64,000 bases of DNA from Lachnospiraceae bacterium (GTDB taxonomy: Bacteria; Bacillota; Clostridia; Lachnospirales; Lachnospiraceae), in assembly GCA_030526245.1 (NCBI GenBank), contig JAUNDD010000006.1, positions 1-64,000 of the forward strand, read 5' to 3'. The notes under the pieces were generated by a model that worked only from the letters and a program-made list of their open reading frames with translations, had not been told where the DNA came from and made no database searches. A program made the position numbers and the translations under genes. Positions within the stretch are counted from its first letter, which is position 1; every line of letters begins with the position of its first letter. Positions 52,369 to 61,565 of the stretch are shown piece by piece.

Positions 52369-53847
52369 CTAACACAATCCGGCACTGACCTTCGCCAGAT
52401 ATCCGATCAGCGGACTGCTGAACAGTCCAAGTACCACCATCGCCACACACAGCAGCAGCATGGGCAGCAGCATGCGCCAGCCTGCCTCATGAGCCTCCTC
52501 CATGGCGGATTCGCCATGCTCACTGATGGGCGAGAAGGCCGTGATCATAACGGTCACGGTATAGATCGCCGTCAGAACCGCCGAGATCATCAGCGCTCCC
52601 AGTCCCACCAGGGCAAAGGGATGGGCATTCTTAACAGCTGCCTGGGCCAGCAGATATTTGCTGACAAAACCGCACATGCCCGGAACACCGATCAGAGCCA
52701 GGGAACCGAAGGCAAAGCAGCCGAAGGTCACCGGCATCTTCCGTCCCAGTCCGCGCATATGGAAGATGTATTCGCGATGCGCATTCTCCAGCACCGAGCC
52801 GGCTGCAAAGAAAAGAACGATCTTCATCACACCGTGGAACAGCATATGGGCCAGACCCGCCGTGAGTCCCTCGGGTGTCATCATCACCACACCCAGCAGG
52901 ATGTAGGACAGGTTTGCCACCGTGGAATAAGCCAGGCGGCGTTTAAAGTGCTGCTCCTTCAGAGCACGGGAGGAACCGAACACGATGGTGAAGAAAACAA
53001 AGGCCATCACCGTATACTGTGCCCAGCTTCCGTCCAGGATCTTCGTGCCAAAGCCGAAGAAGGTCACACGCATCAGGGCGAAGACACCGGCCTTGACCAC
53101 CGCCACCGCATGCAGCAGCGCCGTTACCGGCGTGGGGGCCACACCGGCCGTGGGAAGCCAGTCGTGCAGCGGCCAGACTGCTGTCTTGACGCCGAAGCCC
53201 ATAAAGGCCATCACATAGCCGGCCCGGATCAGCATGATCTTATCCGGTGTCAGCCCTTCCATCATCGGCAGATAACCGCCGTAGGCAAATTCCGTGGTGC
53301 CTGCCACACTCAGCAGGATCATCACCGCCATAAAACCGAAGGCGGCGCCGCCTACGGAATACATCAGATACTTGCGTCCCGCTCCGATGGCGGCCTGGTT
53401 TCCCTCATGCATGATCAGCGGCAGGGTGATCAGCGTCAGGGCCTCGTAAAACAGATACATGGTCACCAGGTTCGCCGAGAAAGCGATACCTACCGCCGCA
53501 CCGTAGGCACAGACATACCAGGCAAAGAAGGTCTCCTGCTTTTTGGCATGCTCCATATATTCAAAGGCATACAGACTGGCCAGGGGCCACAGGCCGGCCA
53601 GCAGTCCGGCAAAGACCTTTGCCATTCCATCCACCCGGAACGCGATATCCGCCTGGGTCACCAGATGCAGCAGACTGATCCGGTCTCCCCCCAGCAGGAT
53701 GGCAGCCACCACCAGCAGGGAATTAAGCGTCACCGCACCGAATACAAACAGATTTCTGGTCTTCTTACCGGAGAAGGGAAGGATCTGAACAAGTACGGCC
53801 AGCACAAACGGCAGCAGCACCGGCAAAATTACAACGATCTGATTCAT
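52369..53847 (-). CDS. Antiporter-type membrane subunit 3 (NuoL/M/N family)
   Basis: A 492-residue membrane subunit with about 14 helices. The Glu of YEALTLITLPLI and the two Lys of GFGVKTAVWPLHDWLP and HAVAVVKAGVFA are conserved. The start at 53847 follows AGGAGGGG; the frame start 18 bases upstream lacks a ribosome site. Only 11 bases separate it from the next gene. Confidence 0.9.
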   Translation of the reverse strand: MNQIVVILPVLLPFVLAVLVQILPFSGKKTRNLFVFGAVTLNSLLVVAAILLGGDRISLLHLVTQADIAFRVDGMAKVFAGLLAGLWPLASLYAFEYMEHAKKQETFFAWYVCAYGAAVGIAFSANLVTMYLFYEALTLITLPLIMHEGNQAAIGAGRKYLMYSVGGAAFGFMAVMILLSVAGTTEFAYGGYLPMMEGLTPDKIMLIRAGYVMAFMGFGVKTAVWPLHDWLPTAGVAPTPVTALLHAVAVVKAGVFALMRVTFFGFGTKILDGSWAQYTVMAFVFFTIVFGSSRALKEQHFKRRLAYSTVANLSYILLGVVMMTPEGLTAGLAHMLFHGVMKIVLFFAAGSVLENAHREYIFHMRGLGRKMPVTFGCFAFGSLALIGVPGMCGFVSKYLLAQAAVKNAHPFALVGLGALMISAVLTAIYTVTVMITAFSPISEHGESAMEEAHEAGWRMLLPMLLLCVAMVVLGLFSSPLIGYLAKVSAGLC

Positions 53848-53861
53848 GCTATCCCCTCCTC

Positions 53862-55331
53862 TCACAGAATCGTCTGCGCCACAGCAGACGCAAAGTCGAT
53901 CAGCGGCGCTGCCGCCATACCGATCGCAAACACAGCCAGTGCCAGCAGGGCCATGGGCCAGAGCATGGAGACCGGCGCCTCACACTTAACCACCCGGGTC
54001 CGGTCAAAATCCGCACCGGGCAGGAAGGCCGACACACTCACCGTCAGCAGATAGCCGGCGGTCAGCAGAGCTGATACCAGCAGCACCGCCGGGCCAACGA
54101 TTCCCAGCACGCCGCAGCCGCTCTCTAAGGCTCCCTGGGCCAGATACCACTTGCTCACGAAGCCGGCCGTAGGCGGAATACCCACCAGTCCCAGCGAAGC
54201 AATGGTAAAGCAGATCATGGTCCCGGGCATCCGCTTGCCGATGCCCCGCAGCTCATCCACCCGTGTGCAGGAGGTCTTCATGATGATGCAGCCGGCACAC
54301 ATAAACAGCAGATCCTTGATCACGGCATGGGCTGCCATATGGAGCACCGCACCGGTAAAGCCCGCTGCCGTCAGCGTGGACAGGCCCAGCATCACGTAGC
54401 TGAGCTGGCTGACGGAAGAATAAGCCAGACGTTTTTTCAGAATGTTTTCCTTATAAGCAAGCATGGAGCCCATGAACACCGTGATCAGCGCCAGGATCAT
54501 CCATACCTTCTGCAGCCAGGTGCCTCGGATCGCATCCGCACCAGCCACGAAGAATACCACGCGGATGATGGCCAGGATACCGGCTTTGGTGATGATACCG
54601 GACATGACCGCCGACGCCGGGGACGGTGCCGCCGGATGAGCGGTGGGCAGCCAGGCATGCATCGGGAACATGCCGGCCTTGGTGCCAAAGCCGATGATCA
54701 CCAGCAGCAGGACCACCAGCAGCTTCGTTTCCGAACCGGCCACAGCGCTCAGGTCCAGACTGCCGCCGGCCACAAACTCCGTGGTGGTGGTGTACACCGA
54801 CAGAAAGAAAAAGCCCACCAGTCCCAGGGCCGAACCGGCCACCGAGTAGAACAGGTACTTCATGGCGGCGTTCACCGACTGCTTGGTACGGCTGTTCATG
54901 ACCATGGGGAAGGAAGCAAAGCTCATGGCCTCAAAGGTCAGATAGAGGGACAGATAGCTTCCCGACAGAGCGATGCCGCAGATCGCACCGATGGTGATCA
55001 TATAGTAGCGATAGAAATTGATGCATCGTTCCTCGTGATGCATGTACTGAAAAGAGTAAATGCCGGCCAGCAGCCACATGCCCGCCGAAAGCAGACCGAA
55101 GAAACGGCCGATGCCGTCCGGACGGAAGACAAAGGTCAGGCCGTCGATGATGGTGTACTCCACTCTCCCGCCGCAAACGGCTGCCAGGAGCATCAGGAGC
55201 AGTGTCACCGACAGGGTGGCCGTGACATAACCCTTTCTGAATGTATCTTTTTCAAAGCTTCGGATCCCGATCGACAGCAGCGCTGCCAGGACCGGAACGC
55301 AGATCGGAAGCATCGTAATCCATTGATTCAT
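53862..55331 (-). CDS. Antiporter-type membrane subunit 2 (NuoL/M/N family)
   Basis: A 489-residue paralogue of its neighbours. TFEAMSFASFPMVM carries the Glu, GFGTKAGMFPMHAWLP and SGIITKAGILA carry the Lys pair. It starts after AAGGAG. It is more like the 50384 subunit than the 55341 subunit by eye (same TKAGMFP and AGxxP pattern), so at least one duplication is recent. Confidence 0.9.
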   Translation of the reverse strand: MNQWITMLPICVPVLAALLSIGIRSFEKDTFRKGYVTATLSVTLLLMLLAAVCGGRVEYTIIDGLTFVFRPDGIGRFFGLLSAGMWLLAGIYSFQYMHHEERCINFYRYYMITIGAICGIALSGSYLSLYLTFEAMSFASFPMVMNSRTKQSVNAAMKYLFYSVAGSALGLVGFFFLSVYTTTTEFVAGGSLDLSAVAGSETKLLVVLLLVIIGFGTKAGMFPMHAWLPTAHPAAPSPASAVMSGIITKAGILAIIRVVFFVAGADAIRGTWLQKVWMILALITVFMGSMLAYKENILKKRLAYSSVSQLSYVMLGLSTLTAAGFTGAVLHMAAHAVIKDLLFMCAGCIIMKTSCTRVDELRGIGKRMPGTMICFTIASLGLVGIPPTAGFVSKWYLAQGALESGCGVLGIVGPAVLLVSALLTAGYLLTVSVSAFLPGADFDRTRVVKCEAPVSMLWPMALLALAVFAIGMAAAPLIDFASAVAQTIL

Positions 55332-55340
55332 GTTATCTCC

Positions 55341-56834
55341 TTATGCAAACATAGCCAGTCCCTTCAGGATCAGGTTCATCAGCGGTGTGGAACAGCATCC
55401 CAGCACAAAGTTAAAGATGATCAGTACGATCATCGCAAAGGCAAAGGAGCGGTTCTTCTTATCCGGGAACCAGACCACCGGGTCGTCCGTTTTCGCAAAG
55501 ACTACCATCAGCGCCGGAATGTAATACAGGGCATTGAGCATGGTACTGACTGCCAGCACCACCAGGCCCATGGCCATCTTCACCGGCGACGCCTGGATCG
55601 CAGCCCCCGCCAGCAGATACTTGGTCACAAAACCGGAGAACAGCGGGATACCGATCATGGACATGGAACCCACTGCAAAGGCCAGACCCGCCATCATATT
55701 CCGGCGGCCGGCACCCTTGATCCGATGGAAGGCCTTGCTCTCACCGGACACCTCCATGAAGCCGCCGGCTGCACAGAACAGCATGGGCTTGGTGAAGGCG
55801 TGGGCCAGGATCTGGAAGATCGCAGCCGCAATGCCGGCGGTGGTGGCCAGACCGATACCCATGTAGATATAACCGATCTGAGCGATGGACGAGTAGGCGA
55901 TCATCTTCTTGATGTTGCGCTCACGCATGGCATGAACACTGCCCACGATCATGGCACACAGGCCCAGCACATACAGTACGTTGGCGCCCTTGGAATAACG
56001 GAATACGGACAGACCGATCACCCGGTACATGACCTTGATCAGCAGGATGATGTAGCCCTTCAGCACCAGACCGGACAGGATCGCCGAGGAAGCCGAGGTC
56101 GCACTTCCGTGGGCATCCGGCAGCCAGGAATGGAAAGGAAACAGCGCACTCTTGGTGGCCAGACCAACGCAGAACAGGGCGATGACAACTTCCAGCGGGA
56201 TCGCATAAGCACCGCTCTTGGCCAGGGCCTGCACGCTCACATAGATATTGCTCATCAGCAGATGACCCGTCAGATCATACAGGATGATGATACCCATCAG
56301 GAACATACCGGAGCCCAGCAGTGACAGAGCCAGGTACCGGGCCGTCGCCACCAGGGTCTCCTTTTTCTTGCGCAGCATAACGATGGCGCAGGCGGCGATG
56401 GTGTTGATCTCCACAAAAACGTATCCGGTAAACAGGTCGTTGGTGTAGATCAGAGCCAGCATGGATACAAACAGCAGATTGACCATCAGGAAATAGAAGT
56501 TGGTCTTGGTATCCTCCGCATCCTCAAAGATGTGCTTCATGCCGCCCAGCAGGGACAGCAGCATCACGATACTGAAGGCGATGGCCAGCACAGCCTCCAG
56601 CACGCCGACCCGGATCTCATTGCCCCAGGGTGCCGGATAATGACCCATCATATAGATGATCGGCTCGCCGGTCTCCAGAACAAAGGCCAGCACGCAGCTG
56701 TTGAGCACCAGGTTCATCAGCAGGATGCCCAGGCTTACCACCTTCGCTGCATGGGGCTTTAACACCGCACAGATGACACCGGAAAAGAGTGTCAGGATGA
56801 TGCAGAAAAGAGGGAAATTACAAACAAAGCTCAT
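55341..56834 (-). CDS. mrpD: Antiporter-type membrane subunit 1 (MrpD-like)
   Basis: A 497-residue subunit, closest in position and length to MrpD/MbhH. Glu in GYVFVEINTIAAC; Lys in ATKSALFPFHSWLPDAHG and SGLVLKGYI. It follows mrpC with an ATGA overlap. It carries the ion-translocating path of the antiporter. Confidence 0.92.
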   Translation of the reverse strand: MSFVCNFPLFCIILTLFSGVICAVLKPHAAKVVSLGILLMNLVLNSCVLAFVLETGEPIIYMMGHYPAPWGNEIRVGVLEAVLAIAFSIVMLLSLLGGMKHIFEDAEDTKTNFYFLMVNLLFVSMLALIYTNDLFTGYVFVEINTIAACAIVMLRKKKETLVATARYLALSLLGSGMFLMGIIILYDLTGHLLMSNIYVSVQALAKSGAYAIPLEVVIALFCVGLATKSALFPFHSWLPDAHGSATSASSAILSGLVLKGYIILLIKVMYRVIGLSVFRYSKGANVLYVLGLCAMIVGSVHAMRERNIKKMIAYSSIAQIGYIYMGIGLATTAGIAAAIFQILAHAFTKPMLFCAAGGFMEVSGESKAFHRIKGAGRRNMMAGLAFAVGSMSMIGIPLFSGFVTKYLLAGAAIQASPVKMAMGLVVLAVSTMLNALYYIPALMVVFAKTDDPVVWFPDKKNRSFAFAMIVLIIFNFVLGCCSTPLMNLILKGLAMFA

Positions 56835-57232
56835 TCCATTTCCTCCTTGATCTGTTCGTTACGCATTTTGCGGACGATCTTGTCGATGTCCATGGTGTGA
56901 TAGGACTTATACAGCCGGATCGCCAGGGCCAGGAAAAAGGCCGAGAAGCTGACGGACACCACGATACCCGTCAGCACCAGGCCCGCCGGGATCGGATTGA
57001 TGTAATCCTCAAACCGGGGCTGGGAAGAGATACCGATGGGATCGAGCCGTCCCGTGATATAACCCTTGGAGGCCAGAAACAGGTACATGGCCGTATCCAT
57101 AAAGTTGAAGCCGATGATCTTCTTAATGATATTGCGGTTCATGAGCAGCGTCGTGAACCCGATACCATAAACGATCATGGCTGTTGTTTCATAATAATTA
57201 TCAAACAAGTGCATGATGAATGCGTGAAGCAT
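56831..57232 (-). CDS. mrpC: Antiporter subunit MrpC (NuoK-like)
   Basis: A 133-residue protein with three helices, and the MrpC/MbhG signature NPIPAGLVLTGIVVSVSFSAF. It packs between MrpB and MrpD. The ATG lies one base after the mrpB stop. Confidence 0.92.
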   Translation of the reverse strand: MLHAFIMHLFDNYYETTAMIVYGIGFTTLLMNRNIIKKIIGFNFMDTAMYLFLASKGYITGRLDPIGISSQPRFEDYINPIPAGLVLTGIVVSVSFSAFFLALAIRLYKSYHTMDIDKIVRKMRNEQIKEEME

Positions 57233-57233
57233 A

Positions 57234-58148
57234 TCAGATCTCCTCTCTCATGAACAGTGAATAGAAGCCAAACATGGTGCAGGTAACGATCACGCCGACG
57301 GCAATGTTCAGCGGCAGGATCAGTCCCGACGAAAGAATGGCGCCCGGTGTTCCCAGCGGGATACCGGTGGGCAGGTGGTTGGCTCCGGTAAAGAAGGAGT
57401 AGCATTTGGCAAAGGCATAAAAGGCCAGTGCGCAGATGGAGATCCGGTTAAAGGTCCGGTAGGTAAAGAACCGCCCCACATTCTCCGTGCCGAAGGCATT
57501 GTAGTACAGGATCAGAGCTGCTCCCATCACGGTACCGCCGGAAAAGCCGCCGCCCGGAGAGATATGTCCGTTCAGGACGATATAGATACCAAACAGAAGG
57601 ATGAAGGGAATCTGCAGCGCCGCTACCTTCCGGAGCACCAGATCCTGACGCGGCTCGTAGAGTTTGTCATCCTCCGATTTGTTCTTTTTCTTCCGGTCAT
57701 TCCGGATCAAAATGATGACCGCACAGGCTGCGATGAACAGCACGTGGGACTCGCCCAGGGTATCGAAGGCACGATAGTCCAGGATCATGCCGCCGACGAT
57801 ATTAACGCCGCCGGTCTCCTCCAGACCCTTCTCAATGTAACGGCGGGATACCTCGTTGTTGGCAGGATTGTTCGGATTACCGAACTGAGGCAGCTCGGCT
57901 ACCGTGGTCAGCATCATGACGATGATCAGCGCTGCGAAGGCAACAGATACGCCCCGGCGGATCTGGTCAAAGAATTTCGCTTCATTGCGGTCGATCCACA
58001 GCTTCATTCGCTCCGCAAAGGTCTTCTCATGATGCTCGCGCACCGGCGGCTCCACCGGCGGCTTATAGCCGTAGTTATCCAGGTTGTCCATGCCGCAGAG
58101 TGCGCGGCCCTCCACCCAGTCTACAAAACGCTTCCAGTACTTATTCAT
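57234..58148 (-). CDS. mrpB: Fused MbhE-like and MrpB subunit
   Basis: The 304-residue protein is longer than MrpB (about 140). Residues about 60-145 read NIVGGMILDYRAFDTLGESHVLFIAACA, which matches the C-terminal part of MrpA or MbhE. Residues 175-300 contain LNGHISPGGGFSGGTVMGAA, the MrpB signature. An N-terminal charged stretch (1-60) has no counterpart I know. So one gene supplies two subunits that are separate in archaeal Mbh. It overlaps the previous gene by eight bases. Confidence 0.88.
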   Translation of the reverse strand: MNKYWKRFVDWVEGRALCGMDNLDNYGYKPPVEPPVREHHEKTFAERMKLWIDRNEAKFFDQIRRGVSVAFAALIIVMMLTTVAELPQFGNPNNPANNEVSRRYIEKGLEETGGVNIVGGMILDYRAFDTLGESHVLFIAACAVIILIRNDRKKKNKSEDDKLYEPRQDLVLRKVAALQIPFILLFGIYIVLNGHISPGGGFSGGTVMGAALILYYNAFGTENVGRFFTYRTFNRISICALAFYAFAKCYSFFTGANHLPTGIPLGTPGAILSSGLILPLNIAVGVIVTCTMFGFYSLFMREEI

Positions 58149-58401
58149 CTTCCTGGTCCTCCTCTCCCATGGCGTTGACCTTACGAAGAGTGATCAGGAA
58201 CAGGAAACCGGTGATACCGGCGCCTACTGCTGCCTCCGTGATCGCCAGGTCCGGCGAACGCAGCATGATCCAGATGATGGACATCACCATGCTGTAGGCC
58301 ATCTGAATGATCACAGCCACCATCAGATTTTTCGCAATGCATACCGACAGTGCACATACGATCAGGAATAAACAAAGAACCATCTCTATGCCTTTACTCA
58401 T
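58141..58401 (-). CDS. DUF4040/MbhD-like small membrane subunit
   Basis: An 86-residue protein with three helices. LRSPDLAITEAAVGAGITGFLFL is the signature of the MbhD module, which in MrpA is fused to the large antiporter subunit. Its separate existence here means the complex has the Mbh layout. Overlaps mrpG by ATGA. Confidence 0.9.
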   Translation of the reverse strand: MSKGIEMVLCLFLIVCALSVCIAKNLMVAVIIQMAYSMVMSIIWIMLRSPDLAITEAAVGAGITGFLFLITLRKVNAMGEEDQEDE

Positions 58402-58727
58402 GGCTTCATCACCTCGAATTCCTCGTCTGCCTTTTTATTGGTTACCAGCTCGATCTCTGAGATCAGGTGTCCGGACACCGGGCTTCCCAGCCAGAAGAAC
58501 ACCACGATCAGCGCCAGCTTGGCGGTCATCACCGTCCAGCCGCTCAGGATCATCACACCCAGCAGGATCAGAAACAGCCCCATGGTATCGCCCATGGCCG
58601 CAATATGCATGCGGTTCAGTACATAGTTAAACCGGAATACACCGATCAGTGCACAGATTTCGACGCCCAGACCAGCCAGGATCAGTCCTGCTGCGATCAG
58701 AAAGCGTACCCATTCCAAAATGATCAT
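58398..58727 (-). CDS. mrpG: Antiporter subunit MrpG
   Basis: A 109-residue protein with three helices and the pattern GVFRFNYVLNRMHIAAMGDTMG, the MrpG signature. ATG after AAAGGAG, overlapping the mrpF stop. Part of the small membrane module E-F-G. Confidence 0.92.
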   Translation of the reverse strand: MIILEWVRFLIAAGLILAGLGVEICALIGVFRFNYVLNRMHIAAMGDTMGLFLILLGVMILSGWTVMTAKLALIVVFFWLGSPVSGHLISEIELVTNKKADEEFEVMKP

Positions 58728-59092
58728 GCCTTCTCCTTTCCAACCTCAGTGGTTTCGATCTCATGCTCCGCATCGTACAGCTCCATCTGCTTCTTCCAGC
58801 GAATGGTTCTTTCACGGAATACGGAGAGATAGATATTGACCATGACCACAACACCCAGGAAGCTGATCATGGCATAGATCAGTGCCACATCCACCAGATA
58901 CTGCTCCTTCTGCAGATAGGAAAGGATACACAGCATCAGCACGGTCTGGGTACCGATCATATTGATTCCCACGATACGGTCTGTAAAGCGGGGTCCGGCG
59001 ATGGTGCGGATCAGAGCGGCGATCAGTCCAATCGCCAGCACACCCATCACGGCATACAGCAGGATCTCTTTTGCATTATTCAGTAATTCCAT
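58724..59092 (-). CDS. mrpF: Antiporter subunit MrpF
   Basis: A 122-residue protein with three helices; IAGPRFTDRIVGINMIGT is the family motif. The start at 59092 follows GGGGGG; a start at 59173 lacks a ribosome site. It overlaps mrpE by 17 bases. Confidence 0.92.
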   Translation of the reverse strand: MELLNNAKEILLYAVMGVLAIGLIAALIRTIAGPRFTDRIVGINMIGTQTVLMLCILSYLQKEQYLVDVALIYAMISFLGVVVMVNIYLSVFRERTIRWKKQMELYDAEHEIETTEVGKEKA

Positions 59093-59579
59093 TTTTCTGC
59101 CCCCCTTCTGCTTTGTCAGCCTCCTCCATCTGCTGAAGCAGACGAACAAAGCTGCAGCGGTCGATGCCGACACCCAGATCCTGATCCAGGCAATGCACCA
59201 CGAAGCGGCCGTCCTCCAGAAGGACCGTCATGGTTCCCGGCGTGATCGTAATGGAGTTGGCCAGCATGACCTGCAGCGCCTCATCCTTCAGCGGCGTCTC
59301 AAAGCTGACCAGTGCCGGCTGGAAATTCAGTCTTCTGGAAAAGGCCAGCTTCATCACACAGATGTTGGCCTTAACGATCTCCACCACCAGCAAAAATCCA
59401 TACTGAACCAGCAGCTGGTAGTACCGGACGGTATGCCGTTTCACCTGCCCATCCCGGATAAACTTCCGTGAAAACCACGTCAGGACTCCGGCGATGACCA
59501 CGCCGAACAGGCAGATCTCCAGTGTCATCCTTCCATTTAAGATGACCCAGAATAAAAACAGACCCACAAACAAAAACAC
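59076..59579 (-). CDS. mrpE: Antiporter subunit MrpE
   Basis: A 167-residue protein, first gene of the operon. The N-terminal two helices are followed by a soluble domain ending GIDRCSFVRLLQQMEE; LANSITITPGTMTV is the MrpE signature. The ATG at 59594 contains the ribosome site within its own codons (GGAGGTG), so the true start is the GTG at 59579. Confidence 0.92.
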   Translation of the reverse strand: MFLFVGLFLFWVILNGRMTLEICLFGVVIAGVLTWFSRKFIRDGQVKRHTVRYYQLLVQYGFLLVVEIVKANICVMKLAFSRRLNFQPALVSFETPLKDEALQVMLANSITITPGTMTVLLEDGRFVVHCLDQDLGVGIDRCSFVRLLQQMEEADKAEGGQKNGITE

Positions 59580-59645
59580 GTAAACACCTCCCATTATTTA
59601 TAATAAAAATTTAACTTGACATTATTACCAGTCAATGGCGTTAAG

Positions 59646-59673
59646 ATTATAGCACTAGTTTACCAAAAGTCAA
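59646..59673 (-). promoter_or_regulatory. Promoter of the antiporter operon
   Basis: TTGACT (59668-59673), 16 bases and TATAAT (59646-59651) on the minus strand. Just downstream TTGAC-N10-GTCAA (about 59615-59634) is a dyad that could be an operator. Confidence 0.78.
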
Positions 59674-59715
59674 TTGACGCAGTTGCCGTAAAGCACACTT
59701 TCGATTACACTAAAG

Positions 59716-59742
59716 GTTACAGTTCACGCTGTGCATTGTAGT
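59716..59742. repeat. Copy of the GTTAC palindrome family
   Basis: GTTACAGTTCACGC-TGTGCATTGTAG, diverged on the right. It lies in the 300-base gap between the antiporter operon and the AI-2E gene, which holds only promoters. Confidence 0.55.
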
Positions 59743-59892
59743 CACAAAATACAGCTTGTGCTGCAGCTTTGACAGCTCGATTTCGCCAGATATTTCCCGT
59801 TTACGCGAATATCCCCGCGATGTCAGACCAACCGGCAAACTGCAGCTTCACCCGTTATTGTTTCATTCACATTCTGATATGAGGTAAGGTTT

Positions 59893-61257
59893 ATGAGTAA
59901 AAGAAGAAACACCTCTCCGGCCTCGTCGGACAGCCGCCCGCTTTCACAGCCGACCCCCGGTGCCTCCGGCACGGCCGAGCCGATACATGCCCGGACTACC
60001 GACACCCCCTGCGCCGACTCCGCTTCAGCCAGGTCCACATCCGGTCCGCAACATGTTCCCCAGGAGCATCCCCACCGTCTGCGGGAGCATCTCCCCCAGA
60101 ACCGCCACTACTACGTGATCTCCTTTTATGTGGTGGTGACCTTTGCGATCATCTACGCGCTGATCAGGATCGGAAACAACATCCAGCCCATCATGACCTC
60201 CGCTGCGGCGGCTTTTCACACAGCCTCCAGCATTCTCAAGCCGGCCATCTGGGGCTTTATCCTGGCCTTTCTGCTGCGCCCCATCGTGCACCGGCTGCAG
60301 GAGCTGCTGGAAAAACCCTCCTATGTCCGGAAACGCGGAAAAAGTGCACTGGGACTGTCCGTCGCCATCACCTTCCTTCTCTTTGTGGTTCTGCTCGGAC
60401 TGGTACTGACCCTGGTAGTCTCCGCCTTTACCCACGAGATCACCATGCTGAATGAGGAATCCCTGACCGCCTTTATCAATGCCGTCACCTCCTCCTTAAG
60501 CAGCACCTATTCCACCTTCCAGCGGTGGCTGAACTCTCTGAACATTTCATCCAAGATGCTCGCGGATGCTGCTCAGAGTCTGAACAGCTGGCTGGGCTCC
60601 CTGGCTTCCTCCGCCGCCCTCAGTCTGCGGCGCGGAATCAACAATCTGCCCGGCATCCTTTCCAGCTGCATGTTCGCGGTGATCTTCGCCATCTACTTCC
60701 TGCTGGATGAAAAGGGTCTGCGCAGCTACTGGAACAAGGTTCTGAAGGCCTTCACCAGCCGCCGCTTTTTCAATGGCGTCCACACCGTGCTCAGCGATGC
60801 CAACGTGGTCTTCTCCGGATATATCCACGGGCAGCTGATGGATTCTCTGTTCATGACCGTAGCTATCAGCGTCATCCTGCTGCTTCTGGATGTGAAATTT
60901 GCCGTCATCATCGGCATCCTCTCCGGTATCGGCAACCTGATCCCCTACGTCTGCCAGTTCGTGGCCTATGGCTGCACCGCGCTGGCCTGCCTGCTGGATC
61001 AGGATTTTAAAAAGATGATCATCTGCATCATTCTGCTGTTTATCCTGCTGACCATCGACGGCAACGTGATCAACCCCCGTCTTCTCAGCCGGTCCATCAG
61101 CGTTCACCCGGTGCTGGTCATCGTATCCCTGCTGATCGGCAGTTCCCTGTTCGGCTTTGTGGGGATGCTGCTGGCCGTGCCGACAGCGGGTCTGCTCAAG
61201 CTCTGGTTTGACCGCCTGATCGACGATGTGTCCCACAAGAGGTTTTCGCAGAGCTGA
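59893..61257 (+). CDS. AI-2E family permease (YtvI/PerM type)
   Basis: A 454-residue membrane protein. About 75 residues of disordered, Pro/Ser/Thr-rich N-terminus precede eight helices. The C-terminal signature GNVINPRLLSRSISVHP and FGFVGMLLAVPTAG is typical of this family, which includes a sodium/proton antiporter and a quorum-signal exporter. Function here unknown. The ATG follows GGTAAGG. Confidence 0.88.
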   Translation: MSKRRNTSPASSDSRPLSQPTPGASGTAEPIHARTTDTPCADSASARSTSGPQHVPQEHPHRLREHLPQNRHYYVISFYVVVTFAIIYALIRIGNNIQPIMTSAAAAFHTASSILKPAIWGFILAFLLRPIVHRLQELLEKPSYVRKRGKSALGLSVAITFLLFVVLLGLVLTLVVSAFTHEITMLNEESLTAFINAVTSSLSSTYSTFQRWLNSLNISSKMLADAAQSLNSWLGSLASSAALSLRRGINNLPGILSSCMFAVIFAIYFLLDEKGLRSYWNKVLKAFTSRRFFNGVHTVLSDANVVFSGYIHGQLMDSLFMTVAISVILLLLDVKFAVIIGILSGIGNLIPYVCQFVAYGCTALACLLDQDFKKMIICIILLFILLTIDGNVINPRLLSRSISVHPVLVIVSLLIGSSLFGFVGMLLAVPTAGLLKLWFDRLIDDVSHKRFSQS

Positions 61258-61296
61258 AGCCTGCTCTTCCCGGGCCTGCCAGGAAACAAAGCATAC

Positions 61297-61390
61297 CTTT
61301 ACACGCGAGCCGCTTTGCGGCGGTTGTCCGAATACCGGCCCGAATTTGATCGGGCCCACAGGAAATGCCTTTCGGAATTTCCTGTGAATC
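61297..61390. repeat. Second copy of the multi-hairpin module
   Basis: Closely related to 9510-9601: CGAGCCGCTTTGCGGCGGTTG, GGCCCGA...TCGGGCC and CACAGGAAAT...ATTTCCTGTG. Several stems would form in RNA on either strand. Confidence 0.7.
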
Positions 61391-61444
61391 AAAAAGGCGC
61401 CTGTGTACGATTGATCTTATGACCAATGGTACACGGTGCCTTTT
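61391..61444. terminator. Bidirectional terminator
   Basis: AAAAAGGC...GTGTAC and GTACAC...GCCTTTT form a long stem with a 20-base loop. It separates the plus-strand permease from the minus-strand AAA+ gene. Confidence 0.75.
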
Positions 61445-61565
61445 CGATTCTTCAATTTACTTCGTTTCTGACTGCTTCCCATGGCTAAAGCCAGGGGCTT
61501 TACGCGCGCTCTCGGTAAAAGACGCTTATAAATCGCTCTCAGCTCTGCATATTCGTCCACCCGGC

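Noticed and set aside
54327..56324. A 665-codon plus-strand frame opposite the antiporter genes
   Set aside because: Extremely His/Gln/Asp-rich, typical of antisense to membrane-helix codons; no membrane helix of its own.
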